From contig CAJBBX010000071.1 of assembly GCA_903951425.1 (NCBI GenBank), forward strand, positions 1-64,000: a stretch of DNA of 64,000 nucleotides, in the 5' to 3' direction. Position 1 is the stretch's first letter, and each line of letters starts with the position of its first letter. The DNA comes from an uncultured Chthonomonas sp. (lineage in GTDB: Bacteria; Armatimonadota; Chthonomonadetes; Chthonomonadales; CAJBBX01). A program made the position numbers and the translations under genes. The notes below the pieces were generated by a model, which was not told where the DNA came from, searched no databases, and saw only the letters and a list, made by a program, of their open reading frames with translations. Of this stretch, positions 8,091-18,500 are shown in pieces.

Positions 8091-9668
8091 ATGAAGTGGT
8101 GCCCCTTCTGCAAGCTGATTCTCACGAGCGTCGAGGGCGCTCAAGGCATCTCCACATGCTGCGGCTGTGGAGGCGCCTGGTTCGCCGCACCGGCCACGGC
8201 GAGCGGCGCTTCAGTAGCGCTCGCCGCTGTCAGCCCGCGGCAGTCCTCAGCCCCGCATGCAGCATCCTACGCCGGCCTGATGCAGGCCTGCCCGGTGTGT
8301 CCTGGCGCGACGCTGGTCGCCGACCCAGGGGTCGATCCACACTGCGCGAAGTGTGGCGGCACATGGCTCGACTACACCCGGCTCCTGGCGCTTGCTCCCG
8401 AACCCGTGACCGAGTCCGTGCCCGCCGAAGACCGTCCGCCCGCTGATCCGGGCGCGGCTTCTGGGCCTGCGCCGCCAGCCCCAGAAGCCCAGTTGCCTGA
8501 CGCCCGACCGCAACCCGCCGCCACCGGGACGCCGCCGATGCTATCTACCCCGGGTTCGATAGCGCCGAGGCCGGTGTTCCGGTACCCCGACCCTCCGGTC
8601 GACCCGTCCCTGCGCTCTGATCCTGACCGGGCCCTGGCCTGGCTCATGGAAGGAAACACACGGTACGCTGCAGACGCAGCATTGGGCCCGCGCCGGACTC
8701 CGCAGACGCGATCCCACACGGCCACAGGTCAGAAGCCGGTCGCAGTGGTCGTCACCTGCTCCGACTCGCGTGTGCCGGCGGAACTGATCTTCGACGTAGG
8801 GATCGGCGATATCTTCGTCATCCGGTCGGCAGGCCATGTCCTAGACCGAGTCGGCCTCGAGAGCATCAGCTATGCCCTGGAGCACCTGGAGGTCCGGTTG
8901 GTTCTGGTCCTGGGGCACTCGGCCTGCGGCGCCGTCCGGGCTGCGCTGTCGCCTGGAGGACCTCCGGCCGGCCTGGACAACCTGATGCGTGTGCTACGCC
9001 GAGCCACTGAATGGGCGACATCAGAAGGCGCCCCTGATGAGCAACGGACCATACGCCTCCACACGCTGGTGACTGCTGCCATCATCTGCAAGCATGTGCC
9101 GTCCCTCGCCCAGTCAGCCTCGCAGTCGCCCTGTGTGGTCGCCACCGCAGTGTACAACCTTGACACCGGGCTCGTCGAGATCGTACCGCATGAGGAGCCG
9201 CCGGCGCCCGCGCCCTCCGCGCCGGCCCCAAACCCTTCAGCACGACAGGCCCCGCGGTCGCGCCAGGGTCACAGTAACAAGCCCCCTGGGCAAAACGAAT
9301 CTGGCGACCGAAGCGCCTCCAACGCCGGGCAAGACCTGCAGTTCGCCGTGAGCTCTGGCTCCGAGCGATGGTGTACGCACTGCATGACTGCAGCGGGCGG
9401 GGACCAGGAGTTCTGCACCAGCTGTGGGCGCGGCTTGGTGGAGCCCTGGTTCAGGATCGTCTGCCCGAAGTGCCGTAAGGAGAACCTCATAGGCACGCCC
9501 CGGTGCTGGCAGTGCAACGCCGACCTGCACGCGGCGCCCACCACGCCCGCGCCGCCGGAGCTGCACGTTGGTCGCACTGCAAAGCGGACCGAGCCTTCAT
9601 GCACCGGCGTGATCGCCGCGTTCGCCGCAATGGCTGCGGCAATCAGAGTCATCCTCAGCAGTCAGTAG
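8091..9668 (+). CDS. Beta-carbonic anhydrase embedded between zinc-ribbon domains
   Basis: A 525-aa fusion. Residues 1-100 hold two zinc ribbons (C4/C7, C24/C26; C67/C70, C85/C88 with GGTWLDY). A Pro/Ala-rich linker runs to about 165. A beta-class carbonic anhydrase occupies about 175-370 with ligands C223, D225 (VVTCSDSRVP), H276 and C279 (LGHSACGAVRAAL). A second linker leads to four further CxxC knuckles (C428-C431, C442-C445, C458-C461, C472-C475) and a hydrophobic end (about 506-522) that could be a tail anchor. Free beta-carbonic anhydrases are about 200 aa. ATG 8091 follows GGGAGAG. It probably hydrates CO2, possibly in a complex or at a membrane. Confidence 0.8.
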   Translation: MKWCPFCKLILTSVEGAQGISTCCGCGGAWFAAPATASGASVALAAVSPRQSSAPHAASYAGLMQACPVCPGATLVADPGVDPHCAKCGGTWLDYTRLLALAPEPVTESVPAEDRPPADPGAASGPAPPAPEAQLPDARPQPAATGTPPMLSTPGSIAPRPVFRYPDPPVDPSLRSDPDRALAWLMEGNTRYAADAALGPRRTPQTRSHTATGQKPVAVVVTCSDSRVPAELIFDVGIGDIFVIRSAGHVLDRVGLESISYALEHLEVRLVLVLGHSACGAVRAALSPGGPPAGLDNLMRVLRRATEWATSEGAPDEQRTIRLHTLVTAAIICKHVPSLAQSASQSPCVVATAVYNLDTGLVEIVPHEEPPAPAPSAPAPNPSARQAPRSRQGHSNKPPGQNESGDRSASNAGQDLQFAVSSGSERWCTHCMTAAGGDQEFCTSCGRGLVEPWFRIVCPKCRKENLIGTPRCWQCNADLHAAPTTPAPPELHVGRTAKRTEPSCTGVIAAFAAMAAAIRVILSSQ

Positions 9669-11638
9669 CGGGTGGTGACCAGGTCCAGCATCACTCGGTG
9701 CTCGAACGTGGAGTACGACAGCATCACGTCCCGGCCACCCAGGCTCCGTGAGATGCCGACTTCCAGATCGCTGTAGTTCGCCGCAGCGAAGCGCTGGACC
9801 GTCGCATTGGTGTAGAGCCGCCACCGGCGCACAAACTGGTAGTCGGCTGACGCCACAAGCCCCGACTCAGCTGCGTCCAACGTGTAGTTGCCCAGAAGCG
9901 AGAGGCTGCTTCGTGACGAGTACGAACTGAGGCTCGCACTGGTCCGGTGGCTACCTCCGTACGAGGTACCGGCTCCCTGCTGCGAGTAGTCATAGGTCAA
10001 CTGCAGCGAGGCCCCGCTGCCCAGTACACGGGTCCCGATCAACGAGCCTACTGCTGACGCACCCGAGCGACCCTCGGAGGACCACTGGTGCCCCAGGGCC
10101 AACGAGTTGCTGACGCTCGTGACCCGATCAACTTGCCAAGGGCGGCTCATGAAGCGAGCCTGAAGCCCTCGCGTCGTGCTTGATGACCGGATCAGGTCAG
10201 ACGCCGTCGTCGTGGTGGAGAGGTTCGCACCCACAGCCATCATATATCCAGTCCGGCTCACCTTGACCGGCAACGTCTCCAAGTAGGCATCGCCCTGGCT
10301 TCCCGAAGTGGAGAGCCCGGTCAGGCTCCGGTTGGCGGATCCGCCAAGCCCCAATTGAAGCCCGCCGATGCGCTGCTGGAGCGTCCCTCCTCCATAGAGG
10401 CCCCGATGCTGGGGTAGGTCCATGTAGAGGCTCGTCCGCGTATCCGTTGAGAACTCCTGGCTATGGTTCCACCGCATACCCCAGTCGCCTCGGTTCGCCC
10501 CAAGGAGCGTGAACTCGCCCGTGTACCGACGACCGGCGCTGCTGTTCGTGTAGCTCCGCACCATATCCAGCGACCAGCCTCCGCGGCGAGCGTAGGACGT
10601 CTGCGTGGTCCGCTCGCCGTAGCGAACGCGGAACTGGCCCATGTCTGACGGCGTGAGGGAGTAGTAAAGCGGAACATCGATCCCAAACCCCTGCGAGCCC
10701 ACAGACAGGAACTGGTCGGTGAAGAGCATCCGCGAGGAGTACGACAGGGAGTAGAACGGAAGGCTGAACACCTGCTGACCGTCTTGGAAGAACCGTGGTC
10801 GAACGAACTGCAGTTTCTCGCCTGCGAAGTAGCGCACCTGTTTCGCCACGACGACCAGGCTAGCCTCGGAGAGGTCGACGAACTCGAAGCGTGCACCGGC
10901 GATACCGTTGGGTTCCGGCTCCGTTTTCAGGTCTGGGCCCGAGACCTTGACCGGGCTCCACCGAGCGCCCTGTTCTGCGATAGCGTAGCCCGTGCCGGTC
11001 GGAAGTACATACCAGAGGCTGCCACACTTGAGCTGCTTCCCGCCGCGCTTAACGACGACAGCGCCCTGGGCGCGCACCGTCATCGCCGCGCAGTCGAGTT
11101 GGGCCCGCATCGCCTCGATCGTGACAGCCCTGTACGTGATGGTGACGCCAGGCTTGCTCTCACGGCCTGCCTGACCGGACGTGGCCTCAATGGTCCTCTC
11201 TCCAACACTGTAGACCACAGACCCGCGTGCCTGTACGCGCACATAGGCATTGCCCTGGTAGGTCTCGGCAGGATCATCGGTGAAGGTGATGTCCGTCCGC
11301 TGGAAGCCGCCCCCAGGGACCGAAGCGGTCACGGTGGCGACGCCCTTCTGTTGGCTCGACACACGGACCCGTGCCGAGCCCGAACGGACCAGCGCTGACG
11401 CAGAGACGCCGGACTGAACAAAGACGCCGAGCGACGTGGTGAACGTCACGCGTGTGCCGTCAGGCAGGTAGCTCCCGTTGCTGTCGCGCACCTCCGCAAC
11501 GACCTCAATGTAGTCCCTACCGTCCGCCAGGGCCGCGGGCCGCATCGCTCTGAGGTCAATAGTCGGCGGACCGGCAACCGCCACTTGCGACAAGATCGCG
11601 GGTAGCAGTACCAGTGCAACGCGTCCAGATAACCGCAA
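9662..11638 (-). CDS. LptD/OstA-like outer-membrane barrel with N-terminal invasin-type Ig domain
   Basis: A 658-aa exported protein. After a signal peptide (about 1-22, ending AVA) comes an Ig-like domain of the intimin/invasin kind (about 30-110: VVAEVRDSNGSYLPDGTRVT, FTTSLG, GVATVTASVPGGG). An OstA-like stretch follows (about 115-320), with repeated AQGSVVYSV, IEATSGQAG and VRAQGAVVVKRGGKQLKCG. The rest is a long run of alternating amphipathic strands ending in the aromatic TTRY, as in outer-membrane barrels. The layout recalls LptD-type proteins, but homology is by eye. TTG 11638 is chosen: GGAG lies about eight bases upstream and the signal peptide starts there. The frame is open upstream but across a terminator. 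The stop overlaps the convergent carbonic anhydrase gene by seven bases. Confidence 0.6.
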   Translation of the reverse strand: MRLSGRVALVLLPAILSQVAVAGPPTIDLRAMRPAALADGRDYIEVVAEVRDSNGSYLPDGTRVTFTTSLGVFVQSGVSASALVRSGSARVRVSSQQKGVATVTASVPGGGFQRTDITFTDDPAETYQGNAYVRVQARGSVVYSVGERTIEATSGQAGRESKPGVTITYRAVTIEAMRAQLDCAAMTVRAQGAVVVKRGGKQLKCGSLWYVLPTGTGYAIAEQGARWSPVKVSGPDLKTEPEPNGIAGARFEFVDLSEASLVVVAKQVRYFAGEKLQFVRPRFFQDGQQVFSLPFYSLSYSSRMLFTDQFLSVGSQGFGIDVPLYYSLTPSDMGQFRVRYGERTTQTSYARRGGWSLDMVRSYTNSSAGRRYTGEFTLLGANRGDWGMRWNHSQEFSTDTRTSLYMDLPQHRGLYGGGTLQQRIGGLQLGLGGSANRSLTGLSTSGSQGDAYLETLPVKVSRTGYMMAVGANLSTTTTASDLIRSSSTTRGLQARFMSRPWQVDRVTSVSNSLALGHQWSSEGRSGASAVGSLIGTRVLGSGASLQLTYDYSQQGAGTSYGGSHRTSASLSSYSSRSSLSLLGNYTLDAAESGLVASADYQFVRRWRLYTNATVQRFAAANYSDLEVGISRSLGGRDVMLSYSTFEHRVMLDLVTTRY

Positions 11639-11660
11639 TGGGGAACTCCAGTACCTGTGC

Positions 11661-11688
11661 AAAAGGGGCGGGAGATGCTCCCGCCCCC
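11661..11688 (-). terminator. Rho-independent terminator or attenuator ahead of the LptD-like gene
   Basis: A 10-bp perfect stem (GGGGCGGGAG with CTCCCGCCCC; arms 11665-11674 and 11678-11687), a 3-nt loop, and TTTT on the minus strand (11661-11664). It lies between the small CsgG-like gene and the LptD-like gene. It ends about 22 bases before the TTG start, so it either ends the upstream transcript or attenuates the barrel gene. Confidence 0.75.
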
Positions 11689-11714
11689 AAACTATGATCT
11701 CAGGCCAGTGCCTT

Positions 11715-12494
11715 CTACGGCGGCGGTGGCGGATTGTCGATCCCGCCGCCCCCCCCGCCGCCGCCGGACAGGCCGAGGCCAACGCCCAGACCAACCGCCA
11801 GCAGGCCCCAAATCCAATCATTGCTACGACGCTTCTTGCGGTCCACCGTCTTCGGGGTGTTGTCCACCGGGACCGAGACAACGGCCACCGACGGAACCAA
11901 CTTGGCAAAGGCCTGTTCGCCCGTCGTCCGGGCAGCGTCCAGCGCCCGGTCCTCTTCCTTGGCGTTGCCGCCCTTGCCGCTCGACGCGGCCAGCGACACG
12001 GTCTTGGTGACCTTGCCAGTCTCGACTTCGATGAGCCGAGCGCTTAGCGTCACAGTGGCCACCCTATCTGCATCGGCGTATGAATAATCATCGACGGACG
12101 AGACACAGACTACGTCGTAGCCCGCGAGCCTACCCACCTTGAGGGCCTTCCGGTTGTCCTCTGAGAAGGGCGCCGTGACATCGGCATCGCCTAGCTGCCC
12201 GTCGTTCTTCAGGCGAACGACGGTGGGGGCGGCCTTGTGGAAGACGGTGACCGAGTAGGCCTTCGAGATGGCCAGTTTCGACGCCGCAATATCCGTTAGG
12301 AGGCCCGACACCTGCTCGCCGCCTGCCGACAGTGCGCTCGGTACATCCACCGGGAACACCATGACGGTCTTCTTGACGGCCAAGCCAATGGCCTTGCTGC
12401 CCGAAGCCTGGGCAACAGCGGAGCCGGCAAACGAGCCCAGCAACCCCGCCACTACCACAGGAACAAGCACGAGCCGACTTCTACCCAAGATCAT
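11715..12494 (-). CDS. Exported CsgG/LpoB-like protein with Gly-rich and polyproline tail
   Basis: A 259-aa protein. A signal peptide (about 1-28, AGSAVAQA) leads to an alpha/beta domain (about 40-190: VMVFPVDVP, LLTDIAASKLA, AGYDVVCVSSVDDYSY, VTLSARLIEVETGKVTKTVS) resembling the CsgG/LpoB fold used by periplasmic or outer-membrane lipoproteins. Near the end is a hydrophobic segment (IWGLLAVGLGVGLGL), then eight glycines and a final IDNPPPPP. No lipobox cysteine is seen. The upstream AGGAGGCGAGG site supports ATG 12494. It sits between the 2636-aa protein and the barrel gene. A second protein of this locus (26529-28457) ends in the same PPPPP. Confidence 0.55.
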   Translation of the reverse strand: MILGRSRLVLVPVVVAGLLGSFAGSAVAQASGSKAIGLAVKKTVMVFPVDVPSALSAGGEQVSGLLTDIAASKLAISKAYSVTVFHKAAPTVVRLKNDGQLGDADVTAPFSEDNRKALKVGRLAGYDVVCVSSVDDYSYADADRVATVTLSARLIEVETGKVTKTVSLAASSGKGGNAKEEDRALDAARTTGEQAFAKLVPSVAVVSVPVDNTPKTVDRKKRRSNDWIWGLLAVGLGVGLGLSGGGGGGGGIDNPPPPP

Positions 12495-12566
12495 CTTCTA
12501 CCTCGCCTCCTGGGGCCAGGAGGGGACCATCACGGCCCCCTCCCCTATCCAGACGCCGACCCGCAC

Positions 12567-15500
12567 CTAGCGGACCAGCACCACAGGCAGCACCGCAGTG
12601 GCGCTCCTGCCTCCATCGTCAGTGCCTGTCAGCTTCAGCAGGTAGCTACCCGCCGGGACCGCGATGCCGCGATTGTCGCGGGTATCCCACAGCAGGCTGT
12701 TCGCGCCCTGGGCTGCCGCCCGACCGCTGGACAAGGTCCGTACCACGGCACCTGTGGCGCTGACAATCTGCGCACGGACCGTAGCTTGGGCCGACATGCT
12801 GTAGGAGAAGGACATGCTTCCAGCCGCACGTCCCGTGTTGTGTACAGCCGAGATCAGCAGCGAGCTGTTCGCCGCCGCCTTCGACAGAACCAGGACGAAC
12901 TGCCTCGGAGCAGCCGTGGCCCCGGTGTTGTAGGTGTACGAGCCCGATTGAGCCAGCGACTTCCGGGCTCCGGTCGCCAGGTCTACCAGTGTAGCCTGAT
13001 ACCGGCGTCCGAGCGACGCCATACTCGGGAACTCAACCACCACATTGGCGTCGGCCACCGCTGTGGTCACGTCGAAGGCGTGGATCACGCCGGTTCCAGC
13101 CTGTAGGTCCGCAGGCATCTGGACGCTCTCGGTCGGAACGATGCTGACCACCGCATGCTCCGCCAAGTACGGCGGCTTCTCGACGTAGGCAGGCTTGGCG
13201 CCGGCGTCGAGCGGCAGGAAGTTGTCAGTGTCCATCGTCGCACCCAACCGAGCTATGACCTGAAGCGCATTGGCGGCTGCATTCACTACGGCCTGTGCAG
13301 ATGCTGCCTTCGTCGTCGGAGCCGGAAGCACCAGATCGCAGGACTTGACCGCCTTCACCCAGTAGCCGCGTCCCGACTTCAGCGCGCCGCCGGCCTGAAC
13401 CAGCACATAGCTTCCTGTCGCCGAGTTGAAGCCCCAAGCGTAGTTCCGAACGATCTCGCCCGCCTGGGCAATCGGCAGCGTCTGGCCTTGGTACTTGACC
13501 TGAACCGCCGACCATGCAATGTCCTGAAGGTAGACGGAGCCCACCATGTTCCAGCCAGCCGTCAGCGGAATGCTATACGCCTGCGACTGGCTCCAGAGCT
13601 TGCCGCGCGGGTTCAGCACAACGCCCTGGTTGGGCTTCGCCCAGTATGCCTGTCCGCCAGATGCGCGAACGTTGTCAGCGTACTGGTAGCCGCCAGTCGG
13701 CGCGATCACTGGGTTCCACACGGCCAAGTTCAGCGCCGTGATGGACAGCGGGGAGCCCGATGTGTCGGTTGCGCCGAACGTCAAGCTTGGATCCGGGGAG
13801 ACCGGAACCAGCGGCAGCGAGATGAGATCAAGCACATTGGCAGTCACGTTGACCGTCACGCCAATGACCTTGAACGGATACTCGGCTGTCGCCTTATCAT
13901 AGACGCCGGCCACGCCCGGCCACTCAACCTGGACCTTCCAGTCGCCTGTCTGGCCCAACGTTCCGGAAGTGTAGCTGAAGGCTCCGTCCGCCGCCGCAGT
14001 GGCGGACCCGGTGGTACCCGAACCATCAGACTCAACTAGCCGGACAGTCACCGGTGTCGGACCGACCACCGTGTTCGTGTCAAGCTTGGCAGTGAACGTG
14101 ACCGTACCACCCAGCGTAGCCGGAAGCGGTGCGAAGACCGGATTGACGTAGAACGCAGTGTTCAGCGTCGGGCCTCCAAGCGTGCTGTCCGCCGGCAGGG
14201 CGGACTCACCGGCGACGAGTGCATCCTGAGCCTTGAACTGGTAGGTATGGGACCGGGCGGTCTCATTGGCTGCGAACCGGTACTTGTACTGGTAGAGAAC
14301 ACCAGCCGAGTAGTCGGTTGCGGCGCCAACCCGCGTCATATCCTTCGCCACACCGTCAATCGCCACGCGAACGTACTGCGGGGCATTGCCGTCGGCATTG
14401 GCATACATAACCGAGAACGTAAAGTCGGTCGACGGAGGACCAGCAAGCGGAAGCAGCGTACCGGCTTCCGGAGACGATAGCCCCGCCTTTGCGTTGGCGA
14501 CCATGGGACCGCTATACGTGGTAGTAGCAGACGGTAGCGCTGTGGATGTGACACCGTCAGTGGTCTCGAAGCGATACGTATGGCCGCCGGCCTTGAGCGC
14601 AAAGGCAGCCGTCGTCACCGCGTACGTAATGCCTGCAGCGTAGTTGTACGGTGCAGAGCCAGCCGGCGCCAGCGCAAGCTTCTTCTCAGCGGCTGTACCG
14701 GGATCGATCAGCAACTGGATCGTCGACGGCGCAGTGTTGTCGAGATGCTTGTAGGCCACCGTGTATGTGTACCTGGTCGAGCGGGTGCCCTCAAGCGGGC
14801 TCAGCGTGCCGTTGTTATCGGCAGGATTGCCCGGCGTCGGCTCACTCAGGGTCGGGATGTTCGTGATCTTCAGCCCGCCGATAGTCCCCGACGTCGGGAT
14901 GCGGACCGTATCACCAGCTGTGGCATTTCCGTCATATGCCTCGAAGCTAAAGGTCAACTCGCCGGTCGGAGCGGGCTTGGCTATCACGTACTCATAGACC
15001 ACGCCAGATCCATAGTTCAGCGCGTCACCGGCCGTCGGCTGCATCGCAAGCGGTGCAGCCTGACCGGAAACCAACAACCGGACGTATCCATCTGCGGCAG
15101 GCGCCACAGCATCCTTGTCCCCGTACGTCACCCGGAAGGTGAAGTTGTGGTCCAGGTTCGCCACGATCGGAGGCGTCAGGAGACCGTTGGCGCCAACCGT
15201 ATGCGCGGTGGCGTCACCCTCTACGAACACCTGCACCGCTGCGAGGCTCGGAGCCCAGTTAACCTTCGGCCCTTGCAGAACCGTAGTCTCAGACGGCAGG
15301 TACGCGTCCGTCGTGGAGTCCGTGGTCTCGAAGCGGTAAGTGTGCTGGCCCTCGGGATTGTCCCCAGCAGCCGTCTTGTAGGAGTACAGGACACCCGCCA
15401 CATAGTCCACCGGACCTGCGGCCTCCGGTTGCATGGCGATGGTCCGCTCGGTAGCGGTACCAGGATCGATCTTGAGGCGCAGGTAGGTCGGCACAGCGCC

Positions 15501-18500
15501 GTCGGCATGCGCGTACTTCACCCGATAGGTGTACTGGGCGCTACGCACCGACCAGACCGGGCTAAGCGTACCGTCGTTGTCGCCAACACTGCCAGGCGTC
15601 GGGGCGGACAGGACCGGGATGTTCCTGATCTGCAGGCCGCCAATCTCACCGGCAACCGGGTACCTGGCGTAGTCACCGAAGCCCCCGTTGCCGTCGAACG
15701 CCTCGAAGTGAAGCGTCTTGACACCGGCAGGTGCCGGCTTCGGAAGGACGTACTCATAGACCACACCTGCAACGTAGTTGAGTGCATCACCAGGCGCAGG
15801 CGCCATGACCAGAGGAGTCGCCTCACCTGACATGTGCAGCCGCACGTATCCGTCCGCCGCCGGCGGCACGCCGTCGGTATCAGTGTACGTAACGCGGAAC
15901 CGGTACTCCTTCAGCACGTTCTGCACGATTGGAGGCTCAAAGCCGCCGCTCGCACCCACCGTATGAACCGTCGGGTCACCCTCGACCAGAACCTGAACGG
16001 TACTCAGCTTCGGAGCCCAGTTAACCTGCGGCCCAGTGCCATCCACCGTCACGGTCTGGAAGCGGTCGTCCGCTTCGAACTGGAAGGTGTGCGTGCCGGA
16101 TGCCACAACCACCGGGACCGTCTCATACACAACGCCTGAAACATAGTCCAGCGCGTCGCCGGCCTTCGGCGTCAGGGTATGCGACACAGGGTTAGCTGTG
16201 CCGGGGTCAACAGTGACCTTGATATTGTACGGCGCGATACCGTTGCCGTGCGAGTACTTGACGCTGTAGACGAACGTCGCCAGCGAGTTCCCTCGGGCAG
16301 GCGTCACGCTTGCCTCTGTGAGCGCCAAGACAGCCGGCGCCACTACCGTGAACGTACCAGCCGGATTCGGCTGGGCGTCGGCATTCTCTGTGTCATCGGC
16401 CGCCTGGAACTGGAAGTGGCGGGCCGTGGCACTGGCCGCAAAGACCTTGCCCGGAAGGACCCAGGTGTAGACCACTCCGGCCTTGTAGTCGCCGGTCACC
16501 GGTGATGCCGGCACCGTCGTCGGAGCCGGAATGCTGAGCGCGGGATCGTCGGCGAGGACTAGGTTCACGAACTTCGGAGTATCACCGAGGATGCTATCCG
16601 TGTACTTCACCGAGAAGATGACGTCTTGAGCCTGCGTGCCGGTGGTTGCATCCGGCGGCACGTTCTTGTCAAAGCGAACAAGCATGTCGCTAAGTACAGG
16701 TCGGTCGTTAACTGTCAGATCCTGGAACGGTACCCAGTTCTTGGCGTGGTCGGCCTGGAACCCGACACTGATTGCGTGGATGCCAGGGTTGAGCGGAGCA
16801 GCGGGCGCGGTCAACTGGAGCCGGAAGCGAACTCCCGTGCGGTAGCTGCCCGGGTTGATCGCGTCGATGGCGCTCATCTTCGAGTACGTGTAGGTATCGT
16901 CGGTTGACGACTTCACCCACAGCTCTACATCGCTTGCGGGCGCCTTATCGTCCGTATTCTGGTAGGTACAGGTGAACTCGTACAGCTGGTCGCTGCGCCC
17001 CTTCGGCAACGGCACAATTGTCAGGTTGGTCAGTGAACCGGTGCTCACTACGCTGACAGGCAACTCCGCCGGGATCGCATCACCATTGCCATCCACGTCT
17101 GCGGCGAGAAGGGGCCGGCGCGACGATCCAGCGCCGTCAGACGCCTCGAAGTGATAGGCATGGTTGCCAATCGGAAGCGTCGAGGAGCCGAAGTAGCGCA
17201 CCTTGGTCCTGTAGTCCACCGGCAACGGGGTGGACGGATCGCGGCTAAGCGCGATCTTCGTGGACTGATCAACAACCACATAGAGGCCTTCGGTAACGCC
17301 GTCATCCAACAGAGGCCGCTGGTTGTCGAGGTCGCTGTAATCGACGGTGAACTTGAAGGAGGTCGTAGGCGAGCCTACTGTCTGAGAGATCGTCAGGTAG
17401 TTGCTAGCCTTGTCCTTGTCATCGATCAGGCCAAGCACCGGCATGTTGTTCGCGCCTACGATGGGACCGACGGTCTCATCGTAGCGGTAGGATGCCCAGA
17501 CCGTACTGCCTGAAGCGAGCCCAGGAATGGTAATCTGGCCCTTCGCACTGTCTAGAGCGAAGCCCCCGGCGCCGAGCAGTGTAGTGGTCCCCGTCGAACC
17601 AACCACCCAGATGAACAGCGTGCTGTCACTGGCCCAAGCCCGCGTTCCTGACGGATCGTCGAAGACGTCGCCGCCTATTGAGCGCAGTTGACGCCACGAC
17701 TTGTAGGTCATGGAACTGGAACCGGTACCAACCGTTACCAAACCGTTGGGGTCGATGCCATCACTGGTCTCGAACCTGTAGCGGTACTCCTGCCCGGCCG
17801 GCGCTGAGGCCAGACGGATCATCGCCGGCAGGTGGTACTGGACCCCGCTGGCGTAGTTCGTGCCGCTCTCTGCCGGAACCAGCGACTTGCCTGGGTCGGT
17901 CGCGATCCGACCTCCCGTTGCCTGATCGTATAGTTCCACGAACAGCTTGAGGCTCGTCGGACCGTTGCTGTCGGCGTCACGGTAGCGAACGAAGAAGTCG
18001 TACTGGGTGGCCGTGTTGTAGGCCGTGTCGATCGCGCTGATACTGACTTCGCGAAGCTCCGGCGAGTTGTTCGTGGTGATCGTCGGACCATCGTTGACCG
18101 TCGTCGGGTTACCGTTGTCGTCGCCCTGCGGATAGGTGACCCACTCGCCGAACTCACGCCGAATGGGCCGGTTGGTGTAGGCCCAGTTGTCGCGGAACTG
18201 GAAGTAGAAGTTGTACTTTCCAAGAGCGGCGCCCGGCAACTGGTTAAGGATCAACCGGTAGCGGCGTCCCTCAGTGTACGACTTCGTCGCATCCTCCGGG
18301 GACTCGGTCATACGGTAGCGATGGTTAACAGGATCGTTATTGACGATGACCCAGGCGTCCATCGGGGGATCGTTGTCAGCGTCGCGGTACGTTACTTCAT
18401 AGGTATAGCTCTGGCCTACGACGCCCGACGACGGGGTAACCTTGCCATCCGTTAGGGTCGGACGGCTGTTCACCCACGGTTCCAGGACATAGTTGTCGCC

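Noticed and set aside
14580-15830. 416-codon plus-strand frame inside the giant protein gene
   Set aside because: Antisense to a clearly repetitive, signal-peptide-bearing protein; Arg-rich composition without any motif.
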